Part shown: positions 52,544-63,394 of the stretch, in pieces
Layout of the letters: every line of letters starts with the position of its first letter
How positions within the stretch are numbered: the stretch's first letter is position 1
Assembly (NCBI RefSeq): GCF_021568855.1
Contig: NZ_JAKGUG010000003.1
Span: 1-64,000, forward strand
Direction: 5' to 3'
DNA length: 64,000 bases
Origin: Dethiosulfovibrio russensis
GTDB lineage: Bacteria > Synergistota > Synergistia > Synergistales > Dethiosulfovibrionaceae
Translations under genes and position numbers: made by a program
The notes under the pieces: model-generated
Database searches by the model: none
What the model was told of the DNA's origin: nothing
Seen by the model: only the letters and a program-made list of their open reading frames with translations

Positions 52544-53265
52544 CAGTTCTCCTCCTTCTTTTCCGAAAGACGGCGCCATATCTCCCTGTAAGCTCCGAGC
52601 ACGTCTCCCAGGTCCTTGCGGAAACGGTCCTTGTCCAGGCTCTGTCTGGTTCCCTTCTGCCAGAAACGGCAGGTGTCCGGAGAGATCTCGTCGGCCAGAA
52701 GAATGTTGCCTTCTCTATCCTTGCCGAACTCCAGCTTGAAGTCCACCAGGTCTATATCTATGGAAGAGAGGAGCTCGGTAAGCACAGAGTCCACCGTAAG
52801 GGCCATTTCGGTCATTCTGTCCAGTTCCTCGTCGGTGGCCCATCCGAACAACACCGCATGGTCTCTTATGACGAGAGGGTCGTCCAGCTCGTCCTCTTTA
52901 TAATAGAACTCCACCAGAGGTCTGGGAAGCTTCATTCCCTCCTCGACCCCGAGCCTTCTGCATATGGAACCGGCTGTGACGTTGCGGACCACCACCTCCA
53001 GAGGGACTATGGTGACCGGTTTTACCAGCTGTGAAAGCTCGTCGATCCTTTCGATGAAGTGACTGTCTATGCCCTTGCTCTTCAGATATCTGAATATCCA
53101 GGAGCTTATCATGTTGTTCAGCTCTCCTTTTCCCTCCATCTCCGCCTTTTTCTTGGCGTTGAAGGCGGTAAGGGAGTTTTTATACTTCAGATATAGGGCG
53201 TCGGGGTCGTCGGTAGCGTAGAGTCTCTTTGCCTTTCCCTCGTACAGCATTTCACGGATCTCCAT
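52543..53265 (-). CDS. purC: SAICAR synthetase
   Basis: Joins CAIR and aspartate. The 240-residue protein begins EIREMLYEGKAKRLYATDDP and has VEVVVRNVTAGSICRRLGVE and KLEFGKDREGNILLADEISP, with the end pattern DTCRFW. ATG 53265 follows CGGGAGGTAACTGCC. It is the first gene of the ten-gene operon. Confidence 0.97.
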   Translation of the reverse strand: MEIREMLYEGKAKRLYATDDPDALYLKYKNSLTAFNAKKKAEMEGKGELNNMISSWIFRYLKSKGIDSHFIERIDELSQLVKPVTIVPLEVVVRNVTAGSICRRLGVEEGMKLPRPLVEFYYKEDELDDPLVIRDHAVLFGWATDEELDRMTEMALTVDSVLTELLSSIDIDLVDFKLEFGKDREGNILLADEISPDTCRFWQKGTRQSLDKDRFRKDLGDVLGAYREIWRRLSEKKEEN

Positions 53266-53295
53266 GGCAGTTACCTCCCGGAATAAGATACTGAC

Positions 53296-53324
53296 ATTAT
53301 CACCTTGAGGTCTATAAATGTCAA
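53296..53324 (-). promoter_or_regulatory. Promoter of the purine operon
   Basis: On the minus strand, consensus TTGACA (53324-53319) and GATAAT (53301-53296) are 17 bases apart. The start would be near 53289, leaving a leader of about 25 nt, too short for a riboswitch. Control, if any, must be by a repressor at the promoter; I see no PurR-type palindrome. Confidence 0.82.
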
Positions 53325-53493
53325 CTATAGGGAGAGGCTCGATGGAGGGCTACGTTTCGGATGGGCTTCTACCTGAGACGGTGCGGTTTTGTCCCGTCTC
53401 TGATATCATAGTCTGGTTCGGATCCCTCTTTCGGAGGGAGCGAAACGGGCCCTTTAGGGGGCGCTCTTTCTATCTGTGAGGTGTTTTTTCTAT

Positions 53494-55302
53494 ATGGATC
53501 CTAAAAGGATAAGAAATTTTTCGATTATAGCTCATATCGATCACGGTAAGTCCACCATAGCCGACAGGATGCTGGAGTTTACCGGTACTATCGATAAGAG
53601 AAACATGAAGGAACAGGTTTTGGATTCCCTCGAGCTCGAAAGGGAGAGGGGAATAACCATAAAGTCCGTTCCGGTACGCATGGACTATACCGCTTCGGAC
53701 GGCGAAAAGTACGTGTTGAACCTTATCGATACCCCGGGCCACGTGGACTTCAGTTACGAGGTATCCCGGTCTCTCGCCGCCTGCGAGGGGGCTCTGTTGG
53801 TGGTGGATGCTGCTCAGGGGGTGGAGGCTCAGACCCTTGCCAACGCGTATAAGGCCATCGATCAGGATCTGGAGATAATTCCGGTCATAAACAAGATAGA
53901 CCTTCCATCTGCACGTCCCGACGAGATTCGCCAGGAGATAGAGGACGTGGTCGGTCTGGACGCCTCCGATGCCGTGTTGGCGAGCGCCAAGAACGGAATA
54001 GGCATTGAGGATGCCCTGGAGAGGGTGGTGGGGATTGTTCCCCCTCCGAAGGGAGACGCAGACGCTCCTCTGAGGGCTCTGATATTCGACTCGGTGTACG
54101 ATAACTATCGAGGGGTCATATGCTACATAAGGGTCGTGGACGGAAGGATCTCTGCCGGAGACGAGATAATTTTCATGGTCACCGGCAGACGCTACACCGT
54201 CGAGGATGTCGGGGTGTTCCGTCCGGGTTTCACCTCCGTCGAGTCCCTGGGGGTCGGGGAGGTCGGCTATCTTACAGCCAGCATAAAGACCCTGGACGAG
54301 GCAAGGGTCGGGGATACCGTCACCTTCTACAACAAAAAGGCAGATAAGCCACTTCCGGGCTATCAGGCTGTAAAGCCGGTGGTCTATTGCGGTTTCTACC
54401 CTGTGGACAGGGACGAATATACCCAGCTTAGAGAGGCTCTCGAAAAGCTCAAGCTGAACGACGCTTCCATAGAGTTCGAGCCAGAGACCTCGACCGCCCT
54501 CGGCTTTGGTTTTCGCTGCGGTTTTCTCGGGTTGCTCCACATGGATATAACCAGGGAGAGGCTTCAGAGGGAGTTCGACGTTCAGCTGGTGGCGACGGCC
54601 CCCAACGTCGTTTACAGGATGGAGACCAAAAAAGGCGAGGAGATAGAGGCCCACAGGCCCTCGGATTTTCCCGAGGTCGGGGATATCGCCTCCGTGTCGG
54701 AGCCTATGATAAGGCTCACCGTTTACGTTCCTTCCGATTACGTCGGGAAGGTCATGCAGCTCTGTCAGGAGAAGAGGGGTACCTTCGTGTCCATGGACTA
54801 TATCACTCCCGAGAGGGCGAGGGCGATTTACGATCTTCCTCTGGCGGAGTTCATCGTCGACTTTTACGATAAGCTTCAGTCCCAGACGAGGGGTTATGCC
54901 TCCCTGGACTACGAGCACGTGGGATTCGGAGAGGCCAAGCTGGTCAAGGTCGACGTTCTCATAAACCACGAGCCGGTGGACGCTTTCTCCTTTATCTGCC
55001 ATCAGGACGACGCGTATCACAGAGGTCAGCAGGCGATCAGGAAGTTAAAGGAGATAATTCCGAGACAGATGTTCGAGGTTCCTCTTCAGGCTTCTGTGGG
55101 ATCCAAGATCATAGTCCGTTCCAACGTTAAGGCCCTGAGGAAGGACGTTTTGGCCAAGTGCTACGGCGGTGATATAACGAGGAAGAGGAAGCTTCTGGAG
55201 AAGCAGAAGAAGGGCAAGGAAAAGATGAAGATGATAGGGAAAGTTTCCATTCCTCCCGATGCCTTTATGTCCTTCCTCAACATGGACGATGAAAGTAACT
55301 AG
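53494..55302 (+). CDS. lepA: Elongation factor 4 (LepA)
   Basis: Translational GTPase that back-translocates or remodels stalled ribosomes. The 602-residue protein has the G domain ([40 protein letters not shown]), domain II and the LepA-specific C-terminus ([20 protein letters not shown]). ATG 53494 follows GTGAGGTG. The 170 bases between the purC promoter and lepA contain three small hairpins (GAGACGG/CCGTCTC at about 53376-53401, CCCTC/GAGGG and GGGCCC-like) and a possible -10 TATCAT at 53403-53408. Confidence 0.97.
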   Translation: MDPKRIRNFSIIAHIDHGKSTIADRMLEFTGTIDKRNMKEQVLDSLELERERGITIKSVPVRMDYTASDGEKYVLNLIDTPGHVDFSYEVSRSLAACEGALLVVDAAQGVEAQTLANAYKAIDQDLEIIPVINKIDLPSARPDEIRQEIEDVVGLDASDAVLASAKNGIGIEDALERVVGIVPPPKGDADAPLRALIFDSVYDNYRGVICYIRVVDGRISAGDEIIFMVTGRRYTVEDVGVFRPGFTSVESLGVGEVGYLTASIKTLDEARVGDTVTFYNKKADKPLPGYQAVKPVVYCGFYPVDRDEYTQLREALEKLKLNDASIEFEPETSTALGFGFRCGFLGLLHMDITRERLQREFDVQLVATAPNVVYRMETKKGEEIEAHRPSDFPEVGDIASVSEPMIRLTVYVPSDYVGKVMQLCQEKRGTFVSMDYITPERARAIYDLPLAEFIVDFYDKLQSQTRGYASLDYEHVGFGEAKLVKVDVLINHEPVDAFSFICHQDDAYHRGQQAIRKLKEIIPRQMFEVPLQASVGSKIIVRSNVKALRKDVLAKCYGGDITRKRKLLEKQKKGKEKMKMIGKVSIPPDAFMSFLNMDDESN

Positions 55303-56461
55303 TCATATCCTCGATTTCGAGGGAGGTAGAGAGGGGCTTTCCGAGCCCCTCTCTGTTTACCTTCACGTGCCTTTCTGTAGGTCCAAATGTCCTTACTGTT
55401 CTTTCGCCAGCTCTGTTCCTCGTCTTGGGGACGTGGACCTTTATCTTTCGGCTTTGGAGTCGGAGCTTATCGGACTGAGTCGGCTATCCGGAGGGCCCCT
55501 TTCGGTCAGGACCCTCTACATAGGAGGAGGAACTCCCACGGTCTTGTCAGTTGAGGAATGGATCAGGCTGATGGATCTGCTGGATCGATATATCGACCGT
55601 GGTTCGATCGAGGAGTTCTCCGTAGAGGCGAACCCCGAGAGCCTTTCCGACGGCCATCTTCGGTTTTGGAGGGACAGAGGGATCTCTCGAATCAGTATAG
55701 GTGTTCAGAGCCTGGACGACGACGAGCTTCGATGGCTCGGTAGACTTCACGATTCGAACGAGGCGAGACGGGCTGTTATTGCGTCGGTGGCGTCCGGTTT
55801 CGACGTCAGTGGTGATCTGATGTTCGGCCTGAAGGGGCAGACCCTCAGAAAATGGCACCGGAGCCTAAAGGCCTTGGCGGAGCTGGGGGTCGGTCATATG
55901 TCTCTGTATCAGCTTACCTTGGATAACGATTCCTTTTGGGGGAAAAAACCGCCCGAGGGTGTCTTCGACGGTTACGGCCACTATCGATGGGCCCAGTGGT
56001 ATCTGCCTAAGATCGGTTTCGACCAGTACGAGATAGCGAGTTTCGCCCTCGAAGGGCGCTGGAGTCTCCACAATCTGGCCTATTGGAACAGGGAGAATGT
56101 CCTGGGGCTGGGGCCGGGAGCCTGGGGATATTTAAACGGTCTGAGGTACGAGAACGATCCGTCTCTGGCTGGGTATTGCGATTCGGTGAGGTCCTCCGGT
56201 TTCGCGGCGGTCTACAGCGAGAGGATCGGTGGCGTCGCCGAGGCGTCCGAGTCGGCCATATTGGCATTGAGAACCAAATGGGGGATCGATCTGGACGATT
56301 TTTGTCGAAGGTTCGGATCCGGATCGAAGGCCCGGTTGTTGAAGTGTCTCTCGGAAATTCCCGATAACTGTCTCGAGTGGAAAAAGGGCTCGGTAGCCCT
56401 GACCCGTAAGGGAATGAGGGTGGCTAATTCCATATGGGAGAGGCTTCTGTGGGAGGAGTAG
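55289..56461 (+). CDS. hemW: Radical SAM heme chaperone HemW
   Basis: Related to oxygen-independent coproporphyrinogen oxidase but acts in heme trafficking. The 390-residue protein has the 4Fe-4S motif CRSKCPYC, preceded by LSVYLHVPF, then [38 protein letters not shown] and the [20 protein letters not shown] signature. ATG 55289 overlaps lepA by 14 bases in another frame. It lies between lepA and the YgiQ-type gene, a common lepA-hemW pairing. Confidence 0.93.
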   Translation: MKVTSHILDFEGGREGLSEPLSVYLHVPFCRSKCPYCSFASSVPRLGDVDLYLSALESELIGLSRLSGGPLSVRTLYIGGGTPTVLSVEEWIRLMDLLDRYIDRGSIEEFSVEANPESLSDGHLRFWRDRGISRISIGVQSLDDDELRWLGRLHDSNEARRAVIASVASGFDVSGDLMFGLKGQTLRKWHRSLKALAELGVGHMSLYQLTLDNDSFWGKKPPEGVFDGYGHYRWAQWYLPKIGFDQYEIASFALEGRWSLHNLAYWNRENVLGLGPGAWGYLNGLRYENDPSLAGYCDSVRSSGFAAVYSERIGGVAEASESAILALRTKWGIDLDDFCRRFGSGSKARLLKCLSEIPDNCLEWKKGSVALTRKGMRVANSIWERLLWEE

Positions 56462-56463
56462 AT

Positions 56464-58338
56464 ATGTTGGATCGCAGAGATTTTCTTCCTGTGAACAGGG
56501 ACGATATGGAGGCCCGGGGCTGGAACGAGCTGGATTTTCTGTTCGTGAGCGGAGATGCCTACGTGGATCATCCGAGCTTCGGGCCCGCCGTGATATGTCG
56601 ATGTCTCGAGGCGGCGGGGTTTAAGGTCGGAATAATCGCACAGCCGGACTGGCGGGGGCGAGAGGATTTTACCGCGATGGGCCGTCCCAGGCTGGGGGTG
56701 TTGGTGTCGGCGGGGAATCTCGATTCGATGCTCAACAAACTGACCGCTGCGAGGAACAGGAGAAGAAGCGACAGCTATTCGCCTGGAGGGGAGCTCGGTC
56801 ACAGGCCGGACAGGGCTACCTTGGTCTACTGTAATATAGCGAGAGAGCTCTGGGGCGACGTCCCGTTGATTATAGGAGGGGTGGAGGCCAGCCTGAGAAG
56901 GATGGCCCATTACGATTATTGGTCCGATAAGGTGAGACGGTCCATACTGATCGACAGCCGTGCGGATATCCTTGTCTATGGAATGGGGGAACGACAGATC
57001 CTGGAGATAGTCTCTAGGCTGGCCTCCGGCGAGTCCGTGTCTGATTTGACCGATATCGGAGGGACCTGTTACAGGTCTTCGTCGGTTCCGGAAGAGGCCA
57101 TAGAGGTCCCCTCTTTCGAGGAGGTTCAGAAGGATAAGAGGGCTTTCGCCGAGGCTTTTCGGCTTTGGTATGGAGAACAGGATCCCTTCAGGGGAAGGTC
57201 CGTCTGTCAGAGGCACGGAGATAAGACGGTTGTCCAGCTTCCCCCTGCCATGCCTCTGTCGACCGAGGAGATGGACGGTGTCTACGATCTTCCCTACGTC
57301 AGGGAGCCCCATCCCATGTACGACGATTTGGGCGGGATTCCGGCGATAGAGGAGGTCCGCTTCAGCATAGTGAGCCATAGAGGCTGTTTCGGAGACTGTT
57401 CGTTTTGTGCCATTTCGGCCCATCAGGGCAGGATAATCCAGGCCAGGAGCCATCGTTCCATATTGAAAGAGGCGGAGAGATTGGTCTCCATGGACGGTTT
57501 TAAGGGGTACATCCACGACGTTGGAGGTCCTACTGCCAACTTTCGTCATCCATCATGCTCGAAGCAGTTGAAGGTCGGAACCTGTCGAGATCGACGCTGT
57601 ATGGCGCCTAAACCCTGCCCCTCTCTGGATACGGATCATTCGGACTATATGGCTCTTTTGAGGAAGATAAGGATGCTCCCCAAGGTCAAGAAGGTGTTCA
57701 TACGATCGGGCATCAGATACGACTATCTCATGGAGTGCGGCGACGAAAGCTATCTCGAGGAGATATGTCGCCATCACGTCAGCGGAATATTAAAGGTGGC
57801 TCCCGAACACTGTTCCCCCCGGGTCCTTAAGCTTATGGGAAAACCATCCATAGACGTGTTCCTCAAGTTCAAGAAGGCTTTCGACAGAATAAACGAAAAG
57901 ATAGGCAAGAAGCAGTATCTCATTCCCTATCTGATATCCAGTCACCCCGGTGCGACCTTGAAGGATGCCGTTGTCATGGCGGAGTTCCTGAGGGACCTGG
58001 GGCACATCCCGGATCACGTTCAGGATTTCATACCTACGCCAGGCAGTCTGTCCACCTGCATGTATTACTCCGAGATGGATCCCTATTCTGGAAGGTCTCT
58101 CTTTGTCGCCAAAAGAGGTCACGATAAGGCGCTTCAGAGGGCTTTGTTGCAGTACGATAGGGCGGAAAACAGGGCTCTGGTGGTGGAGGCGCTGGAGAAG
58201 ACGGGGCGGACCGATCTTATAGGCAGAGGTCCTGAATGTCTCGTTAGAAACTATACCGAAAAAAAGAGGACCGATAAAAAGACGGAGAAGGTCCGGGTAC
58301 GAAAGGAAAAGAAAAGAGGACGGAGGGGTGGGAGATGA
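56464..58338 (+). CDS. YgiQ-family radical SAM protein
   Basis: A 624-residue radical SAM enzyme of unknown reaction. The N-terminal domain is UPF0313-like (SGDAYVDHPSFGPAVICRCL, GGVEASLRRMAHYDYWSD). The radical SAM core has the Cys motif CFGDCSFC, within IVSHRGCFGDCSFCAIS, followed by the family's HDVGGPTANFR. The last 25 residues are very rich in Lys and Arg. ATG 56464 has GGGAGGAG just upstream. Its stop overlaps murB by 4 bases. Confidence 0.92.
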   Translation: MLDRRDFLPVNRDDMEARGWNELDFLFVSGDAYVDHPSFGPAVICRCLEAAGFKVGIIAQPDWRGREDFTAMGRPRLGVLVSAGNLDSMLNKLTAARNRRRSDSYSPGGELGHRPDRATLVYCNIARELWGDVPLIIGGVEASLRRMAHYDYWSDKVRRSILIDSRADILVYGMGERQILEIVSRLASGESVSDLTDIGGTCYRSSSVPEEAIEVPSFEEVQKDKRAFAEAFRLWYGEQDPFRGRSVCQRHGDKTVVQLPPAMPLSTEEMDGVYDLPYVREPHPMYDDLGGIPAIEEVRFSIVSHRGCFGDCSFCAISAHQGRIIQARSHRSILKEAERLVSMDGFKGYIHDVGGPTANFRHPSCSKQLKVGTCRDRRCMAPKPCPSLDTDHSDYMALLRKIRMLPKVKKVFIRSGIRYDYLMECGDESYLEEICRHHVSGILKVAPEHCSPRVLKLMGKPSIDVFLKFKKAFDRINEKIGKKQYLIPYLISSHPGATLKDAVVMAEFLRDLGHIPDHVQDFIPTPGSLSTCMYYSEMDPYSGRSLFVAKRGHDKALQRALLQYDRAENRALVVEALEKTGRTDLIGRGPECLVRNYTEKKRTDKKTEKVRVRKEKKRGRRGGR

Positions 58339-59333
58339 TACGAGTTCTTCGTATGTTGGAGAGCATGGGGATTCCCTTCTCCTTGGACGAACCTCTGAAA
58401 GATCACTGTACGTGGAGGATCGGAGGCCCGGCGGATCTTTTCGTCCAGCCCCGCACCGACGAGGAAGTGGCCGCCACGGTCTCAGCCTTGTGCCGTAACG
58501 ATGTTCCCTGGTTGGTGATAGGCAGAGGGTCCAACCTGCTCTTCGACGACGACGGTTTTCGAGGGGCGGTACTGAAGATAGGCAGGTCTTTAGGGGGATT
58601 CGAGATCAGAGAGGATCGAATTACTGTGAGAGCCGGTACGTGGGCCCCCTGTCTGGCGAGGGCCAGCGCCTCCGCCGGACTTTCCGGGTTGGAGCATACA
58701 GTCGGGATTCCGGGTAACGTCGGTGGGTTGATAGCAATGAACGGAGGCAGCCTCAGAAGGTCCATCGGCGATTCTGTGGAGTGGGTTCGCTTTCTGGACG
58801 AAGACGGAGCCCTTAAGGTGTTCTCTACCGAAGAGTGCGGCTTTTCCTACCGTCGTTCCAGTTTTCAGGATGGACGGAGGGTCGTGGTGGAGGCCGGACT
58901 CCGTCTGAAGAGGTCGACGCCCGGAGACGTGAGATCCGAGATGGAGGATGTGCTCAGAGAGAGAAGACGGAAGTTCCCCTTGGGATATCCGAATTGCGGA
59001 TCGGTCTTCAGCAACGACCCGGAGATATTCTCCCTCTGGGGAGCTCCGGGAAGGGTAATAGAGCGATGCGGACTCAAGGGACTTCGACTGGGCGACGCCA
59101 TGGTCAGCGAAAAACACGCTAATTTTATAATAAACCTGGGGGACGCCGGTTCCTCCGACGTGATCGGTTTGGTCGGAACGATTCGGTCGGTAATCAGGGA
59201 TTCCATAGGTCGCGATATTCCCTGCGAGGTCAGATATGTGGAGCCGGAAAAGGGGATAGTTCCCCTACATGAGATCTTTCGGTCAGGCGATAAACTAAGA
59301 TTAGAGAAGAAGGAGCAAGAAAAAAGGGTGTAA
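58335..59333 (+). CDS. murB: UDP-N-acetylenolpyruvoylglucosamine reductase
   Basis: Second step of peptidoglycan precursor synthesis, FAD dependent. The 332-residue protein shows HCTWRIGGPADLFVQP, WLVIGRGSNLLFDDDGF, LEHTVGIPGNVGGLIAMNGG and the active-site PNCGSVFSND. The C-terminus is a lysine-rich tail. The start overlaps the YgiQ-type gene (ATGA). A hairpin at about 59313-59347 spans its stop. Confidence 0.96.
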   Translation: MIRVLRMLESMGIPFSLDEPLKDHCTWRIGGPADLFVQPRTDEEVAATVSALCRNDVPWLVIGRGSNLLFDDDGFRGAVLKIGRSLGGFEIREDRITVRAGTWAPCLARASASAGLSGLEHTVGIPGNVGGLIAMNGGSLRRSIGDSVEWVRFLDEDGALKVFSTEECGFSYRRSSFQDGRRVVVEAGLRLKRSTPGDVRSEMEDVLRERRRKFPLGYPNCGSVFSNDPEIFSLWGAPGRVIERCGLKGLRLGDAMVSEKHANFIINLGDAGSSDVIGLVGTIRSVIRDSIGRDIPCEVRYVEPEKGIVPLHEIFRSGDKLRLEKKEQEKRV

Positions 59334-59422
59334 CCCTTTCTCTTGCGTGGCTTTTATGTCATACTACGTCTCTGACGCCCTCAAGGGGGCGATCCGGTTT
59401 AAGTTAGGAGAGTGAGAAGGAG

Positions 59423-60205
59423 TTGAAAAAGAACTGCGAGGTCCTCATAAGCGTCGAGGATCTCCACAAGAGTTTCGACGACGAGAAGGTGCTCAACGGG
59501 GTGTCCATAGACATCAAGGAGGGAGATCTGGTCTCCATAATCGGTCCTTCCGGATGCGGCAAGTCCACTTTTCTGAGGTGTATAAACGGGCTGGAACTTC
59601 TGGATTCCGGGACTATCTCCGTGGCGGGCAAGACCTTGAGGAGAGATTCATCCGAACGGCAAGCTGGACAGAGGTTCATGAAGACCGCTCACGATATGAG
59701 GAAAGAGATAGGAATAGTGTTTCAGGGATTCAACCTTTTTCCCCATAAGACCGTGATCGAAAACGTTATGCTGGCTCCCATGGTCGTAAAGAAGAAGCCC
59801 TACGAAGAGGCGGAGGAGATAGCCAGGGCCATCCTCTCGAAGGTCGGACTTCTGGGATATGCCGGGCGATATCCGGTTACTCTCTCCGGTGGTCAGGCTC
59901 AGAGGGCCGCCATAGCCAGGGCTCTCGCCATGGCTCCGAAGGTGATGCTTTACGACGAGCCTACCTCGGCTCTGGATCCCGAGCTGGTGGGAGAGGTCCT
60001 CCAGGTAATGAGGGATCTCGACGCAGAGGGGATGACCCAGGTGCTTGTGACCCACGCCATGCATTTCGCCAGAGATGCCTCCGATTACGTCGTTTTTATG
60101 GACCGTGGCGAGATAGTGGAGATCTCCGACGGAGACGAGATGTTCTCAAACCCCAAGAACGAGCGGACCAGAAATTTCCTTCGTCACATGATGGAGGTCG
60201 CCTGA
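59423..60205 (+). CDS. Polar amino acid ABC transporter ATPase (GlnQ/HisP type)
   Basis: Energises amino acid uptake. The 260-residue protein has Walker A GPSGCGKST (about 40-48), signature LSGGQAQRAAIARAL, Walker B VMLYDEPTSALDP and the switch His (VTHAMHFA). TTG 59423 has GAGAAGGA upstream. The TGA overlaps the next ATG by one base (TGATG). Confidence 0.93.
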   Translation: MKKNCEVLISVEDLHKSFDDEKVLNGVSIDIKEGDLVSIIGPSGCGKSTFLRCINGLELLDSGTISVAGKTLRRDSSERQAGQRFMKTAHDMRKEIGIVFQGFNLFPHKTVIENVMLAPMVVKKKPYEEAEEIARAILSKVGLLGYAGRYPVTLSGGQAQRAAIARALAMAPKVMLYDEPTSALDPELVGEVLQVMRDLDAEGMTQVLVTHAMHFARDASDYVVFMDRGEIVEISDGDEMFSNPKNERTRNFLRHMMEVA

Positions 60206-61767
60206 TGTCCCGCTTACTGTCGGTCTTTTGTGCGTTCTTTTTCTCTTTTTTACCGGTTACCGGAGCTCTCGCCTCCAATACTATGTCTCCCGGCGTCCTG
60301 ACCTGGGGAGGCGATACGGAGGGCGGAGCTCCTTACATGTTCCACCATGCTGACGATATAGGTGAACTCGTCGGCTACGAGGTGGAGATAGTCGAGGCTA
60401 TAGCGGAACAGATGGGGCTTTCCACCAGATTCGTCCAGAACGGATGGGACAATCTCATCCCTGGTTTGGAAAGACATCTGTACGACGTATCCATAGACGG
60501 ACTGGAGATCACGCCGGAACACAGTGATGTGGTCGATTTCTCGATCCCTTATTACGTCACACATCTTCAGATAGCTGTGAGAAGGGATAATTTCGACATC
60601 ACCGATCTCGAATCCTGCAAGGGCAGGGTGGTAGGGACGTTGAAGCAGTCTTACTCTCAGTACGTTCTGGATTCTTTGGAAGGAGTGGAGGTCCGTACCT
60701 ACGCCGACGAGATAAACGCCTATACCGATCTCGTCAACGGAAGGCTGGACGCCACCCTTTTCGATGCCCCTATCGCTCTCTATTACGGAGGTCCTATGAG
60801 AGAGGTCAAATTCGTAGGTCCGGAGATAGGCAGAATCGAGTACGGAATAGCGGTGCGCAAAGGCGAAGAGGAGCTTTTGAGCCAGGTGAATCAGGCTATA
60901 ATGTCCCTCAGGGACGACGGCACTATCCGCTTTATCCTGGAGAGGTGGAACCTGTGGAATTCCCTGTCAGCAGAGGAGTTTCAGGATCTAGGGCCGGTCA
61001 AGGCGACTCCGGACAGATACAACAGATGGATTGAGAGCCATAGGCCCGGTGCCACATGGAAGGATACGGCTCGAAGATATGTTTCCTTCATGCCCAAGCT
61101 CGGAAGAGCTGCTATCACTACGATAGAGGTGTCGCTGGCCGCGATGGTATTGGCTGTGGTCCTCGGATTGTGCCTCGCCATAGTCAGGGTGTTCGGTCCC
61201 GCGCCCTTGGCGGTGTTGTCGACGTGGTATGTGGAGATCATAAGAGGGACGCCCGTCTTGATTCAGCTTTTCTTCATTTTCTACGGTCTCCCAAACGTGG
61301 GCATAAAGCTCGATCCCTTCACCGCCGGGGTGATAGGCTTAGGGTTAAACTACGCCGCCTACGAGGCCGAGATATACAGGGCGGGATTGATGGCGGTTCC
61401 AGCCGGTCAGATGGAGGCGGCCTTGGGACTGGGAATGACCAGGAGAGAGTCCCTGCGTCACGTCGTGGTTCCTCAGGCGGTCAGGATGGTGTTGCCTCCT
61501 GTGACCAACGATTTTATATCGCTTTTGAAGGATTCCTCGCTGGTCTCCGTCATAACTTTGGTGGATCTAACCAAAGCTTACGGACAGATAGCTACGACCT
61601 ACTACGATTATTTCGGAACTGGGTTGATCGTGGCGGCGATTTATTTTCTTCTGGGATATCCCTTCATCCGACTGGCTCGTTGGACCGAAGCAAAACTGGA
61701 GGCCTCTCTGATACCCGATAGGGTCCGCCGTCAGAGAAAAAGCGGTTTGGGAATGAGGCTTTTTTGA
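60205..61767 (+). CDS. Amino acid ABC transporter substrate-binding protein fused to permease
   Basis: A 520-residue fusion like GlnP of Gram-positive bacteria. A signal or anchor segment ([20 protein letters not shown]) is followed by a type 3 periplasmic-binding domain (about 30-265: FNNL-like [40 protein letters not shown]). From about 300 a HisM/GlnP permease of five membrane segments begins ([20 protein letters not shown], with [20 protein letters not shown] and the EAA loop [20 protein letters not shown]). The two parts are in one open frame. Substrate uncertain; glutamine, arginine or cystine are possible. Confidence 0.93.
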   Translation: MSRLLSVFCAFFFSFLPVTGALASNTMSPGVLTWGGDTEGGAPYMFHHADDIGELVGYEVEIVEAIAEQMGLSTRFVQNGWDNLIPGLERHLYDVSIDGLEITPEHSDVVDFSIPYYVTHLQIAVRRDNFDITDLESCKGRVVGTLKQSYSQYVLDSLEGVEVRTYADEINAYTDLVNGRLDATLFDAPIALYYGGPMREVKFVGPEIGRIEYGIAVRKGEEELLSQVNQAIMSLRDDGTIRFILERWNLWNSLSAEEFQDLGPVKATPDRYNRWIESHRPGATWKDTARRYVSFMPKLGRAAITTIEVSLAAMVLAVVLGLCLAIVRVFGPAPLAVLSTWYVEIIRGTPVLIQLFFIFYGLPNVGIKLDPFTAGVIGLGLNYAAYEAEIYRAGLMAVPAGQMEAALGLGMTRRESLRHVVVPQAVRMVLPPVTNDFISLLKDSSLVSVITLVDLTKAYGQIATTYYDYFGTGLIVAAIYFLLGYPFIRLARWTEAKLEASLIPDRVRRQRKSGLGMRLF

Positions 61768-61867
61768 GGTATGGAGAATTGAGTGGTATATTCGGAAAGA
61801 GGAGTTTCTCCGAAAGGCCGTCCCGGCGGTTGTCCGGGCTACCCTGTTCACGTCTGGGGGGCTTACG

Positions 61868-62689
61868 ATGACGGAAGATAGAATAAAGCTGTATGGTTTC
61901 AACAATCTTACCAAGAGCCTGTGTTTTAACCTGTACGATATATGCTATGCCCAAAGTCTGGTGGAGCGTAAGGAGTACATAAAGTATATCGACGACGAGT
62001 ATTCCGCCGATAGGCTCACCGCCATCCTGAGCGACGTGGCGGATATTATAGGGGCAACCATCTTGAACGTGGCCAAACAGGACTACGAGCCTCAGGGCGC
62101 CAGCGTCACGATGCTGATAGCGGAGGAACCCGTTCCTCCGGAGCTCAGAGGTAGCGAGTCGGAGAGAGAGCAGTCCGCTGCGCCGGGGCCTTTGCCCAAT
62201 ACCGTGATAGGTCATCTCGACAAGAGCCACATAACGGTCCATACCTACCCGGAGCAACATCCGGATAACGGCATAAGCACCTTCAGGGCCGATATAGACG
62301 TGTCCACCTGTGGAAGGATATCGCCTCTGAGGGCGTTAAATTACCTGATCCACAGGTTCAATCCCGATATCGCCTGTATAGATTATCGTGTAAGAGGGTT
62401 CACCAGAGATATAGATGGCAATAAGTACTTCATCGATCACGACATAAACTCCATACAGGACTTTATCTCGAAGGACACCATAAACAGGTATAACATGTAC
62501 GATGTCAACGTTTACCAGGAAAATCTTTTCTGCACCAGGATGACCCTCAGGGATTTCGACCTGGACGATTATCTGTTTCACATAAGTGCGGACGATATCC
62601 GCCCCTCAAAGAAAAAGATAATCATGGACAAGATCAAGACGGAGATGGCGGAGATCTTCTCTGGAAGGAATCTGAAGTCCTTCAACTGA
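61868..62689 (+). CDS. speD: S-adenosylmethionine decarboxylase proenzyme
   Basis: Makes the aminopropyl donor for spermidine. The 273-residue protein is of the E. coli class: [20 protein letters not shown] near the start and the self-cleavage site [12 protein letters not shown], with Ser120 giving the pyruvoyl group, then [23 protein letters not shown] 61868 follows GGGGGGCTTACG. Spermidine synthase is not next to it. The 100-base leader contains two hairpins. Confidence 0.95.
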   Translation: MTEDRIKLYGFNNLTKSLCFNLYDICYAQSLVERKEYIKYIDDEYSADRLTAILSDVADIIGATILNVAKQDYEPQGASVTMLIAEEPVPPELRGSESEREQSAAPGPLPNTVIGHLDKSHITVHTYPEQHPDNGISTFRADIDVSTCGRISPLRALNYLIHRFNPDIACIDYRVRGFTRDIDGNKYFIDHDINSIQDFISKDTINRYNMYDVNVYQENLFCTRMTLRDFDLDDYLFHISADDIRPSKKKIIMDKIKTEMAEIFSGRNLKSFN

Positions 62690-62705
62690 TAGATTACGAA
62701 AGAAT

Positions 62706-62749
62706 AAAAGACGGCAGGAAGATCGTTCGATCTTTCCTGCCGTCTTTTT
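62706..62749. terminator. Bidirectional terminator between speD and yedF
   Basis: A stem of about 18 bp (AAAAGACGGCAGGAAGATC with GATCTTTCCTGCCGTCTTTT, one bulge) and loop GTTC, with A-run left and T-run right. Confidence 0.92.
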
Positions 62750-62761
62750 GATATTCAACGT

Positions 62762-63394
62762 TTACAGCGAGAGTATGGAATCGGCCTTTAGCATGGCCTC
62801 GGAGATATCGAACATGTTGGATATCTCTCCGACTCCTACCTGATCGGCTATGCCGAAGTGGTTTACGCAGGTTCCGCAGACCAAGATTCTGCATCCCTTC
62901 TTCTCCAGTTCGATGATGCTTTCGCAGGTCGAACTGTCCTTGAGGGCCAGTCTGACTCCCTCGTTCATGAAGGCCAGGGTCTCCGGTATAAGTTCGTCGT
63001 CCAGTTGATGAAGGGTTCCTAGAAAGCCTTTTATAAGGATCTCTCCCAGATCTCTATCGGCTCCTCCAAGGATGTCTTTGGTGATGATGACGGCTATGGC
63101 TTTGCTGTCGCCGGATGGTCCGTTACTTCCCCCTCGGGTGTCTTCGGACGGGCTAGTTCCATCTTCTCCCTCGGAAGGGCCGTCTCCCCTGATTCCCGTG
63201 ACAGCTATATCCAGGTCGTTTTCCGCCTCCAGGACCACCTCGAACCCCTTGCTTTTGAGCAGTCTCGTGACGTTCTGTCCGGCGATGGCGTTGTCCACTA
63301 TCACCTTGATCTCCGAGGCCCCCGCCTCTATGGCTTTCTTCGTCATTATCACAGGCTGAGGGCACATCTTTCCCCTGGCATCCACTGTTTGCAT
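62762..63394 (-). CDS. yedF: Sulfurtransferase-like selenium metabolism protein YedF
   Basis: Accompanies selenium-using genes. The 210-residue protein has an N-terminal TusA-like domain (VDARGKMCPQPVIMTKKAIE, with Cys in CPxP, residue 11) and a C-terminal DsrE-like domain (about 95-210; GGADRDLGEILIKGFLGTLH, LVCGTCVNHFGI) joined by a Gly/Ser/Asp linker. It lies divergent from selA with about 175 bases between, which hold AT-rich possible promoters. Exact role in the selenium pathway is not known. Confidence 0.92.
   Translation of the reverse strand: MQTVDARGKMCPQPVIMTKKAIEAGASEIKVIVDNAIAGQNVTRLLKSKGFEVVLEAENDLDIAVTGIRGDGPSEGEDGTSPSEDTRGGSNGPSGDSKAIAVIITKDILGGADRDLGEILIKGFLGTLHQLDDELIPETLAFMNEGVRLALKDSSTCESIIELEKKGCRILVCGTCVNHFGIADQVGVGEISNMFDISEAMLKADSILSL

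Noticed and set aside
53266-53493. Possible purine riboswitch or PurR box before purC
   Set aside because: The promoter leaves only about 25 nt of leader and no purine-riboswitch core or palindrome is present on the minus strand.
53470-55020. 516-codon open frame on the minus strand opposite lepA
   Set aside because: It is the antisense shadow of a highly conserved gene; composition is His/Gly/Arg-rich and no family pattern is visible.
56212-57549. 445-codon minus-strand frame opposite hemW and the YgiQ-type gene
   Set aside because: Spans two clear genes on the opposite strand and shows no domain.
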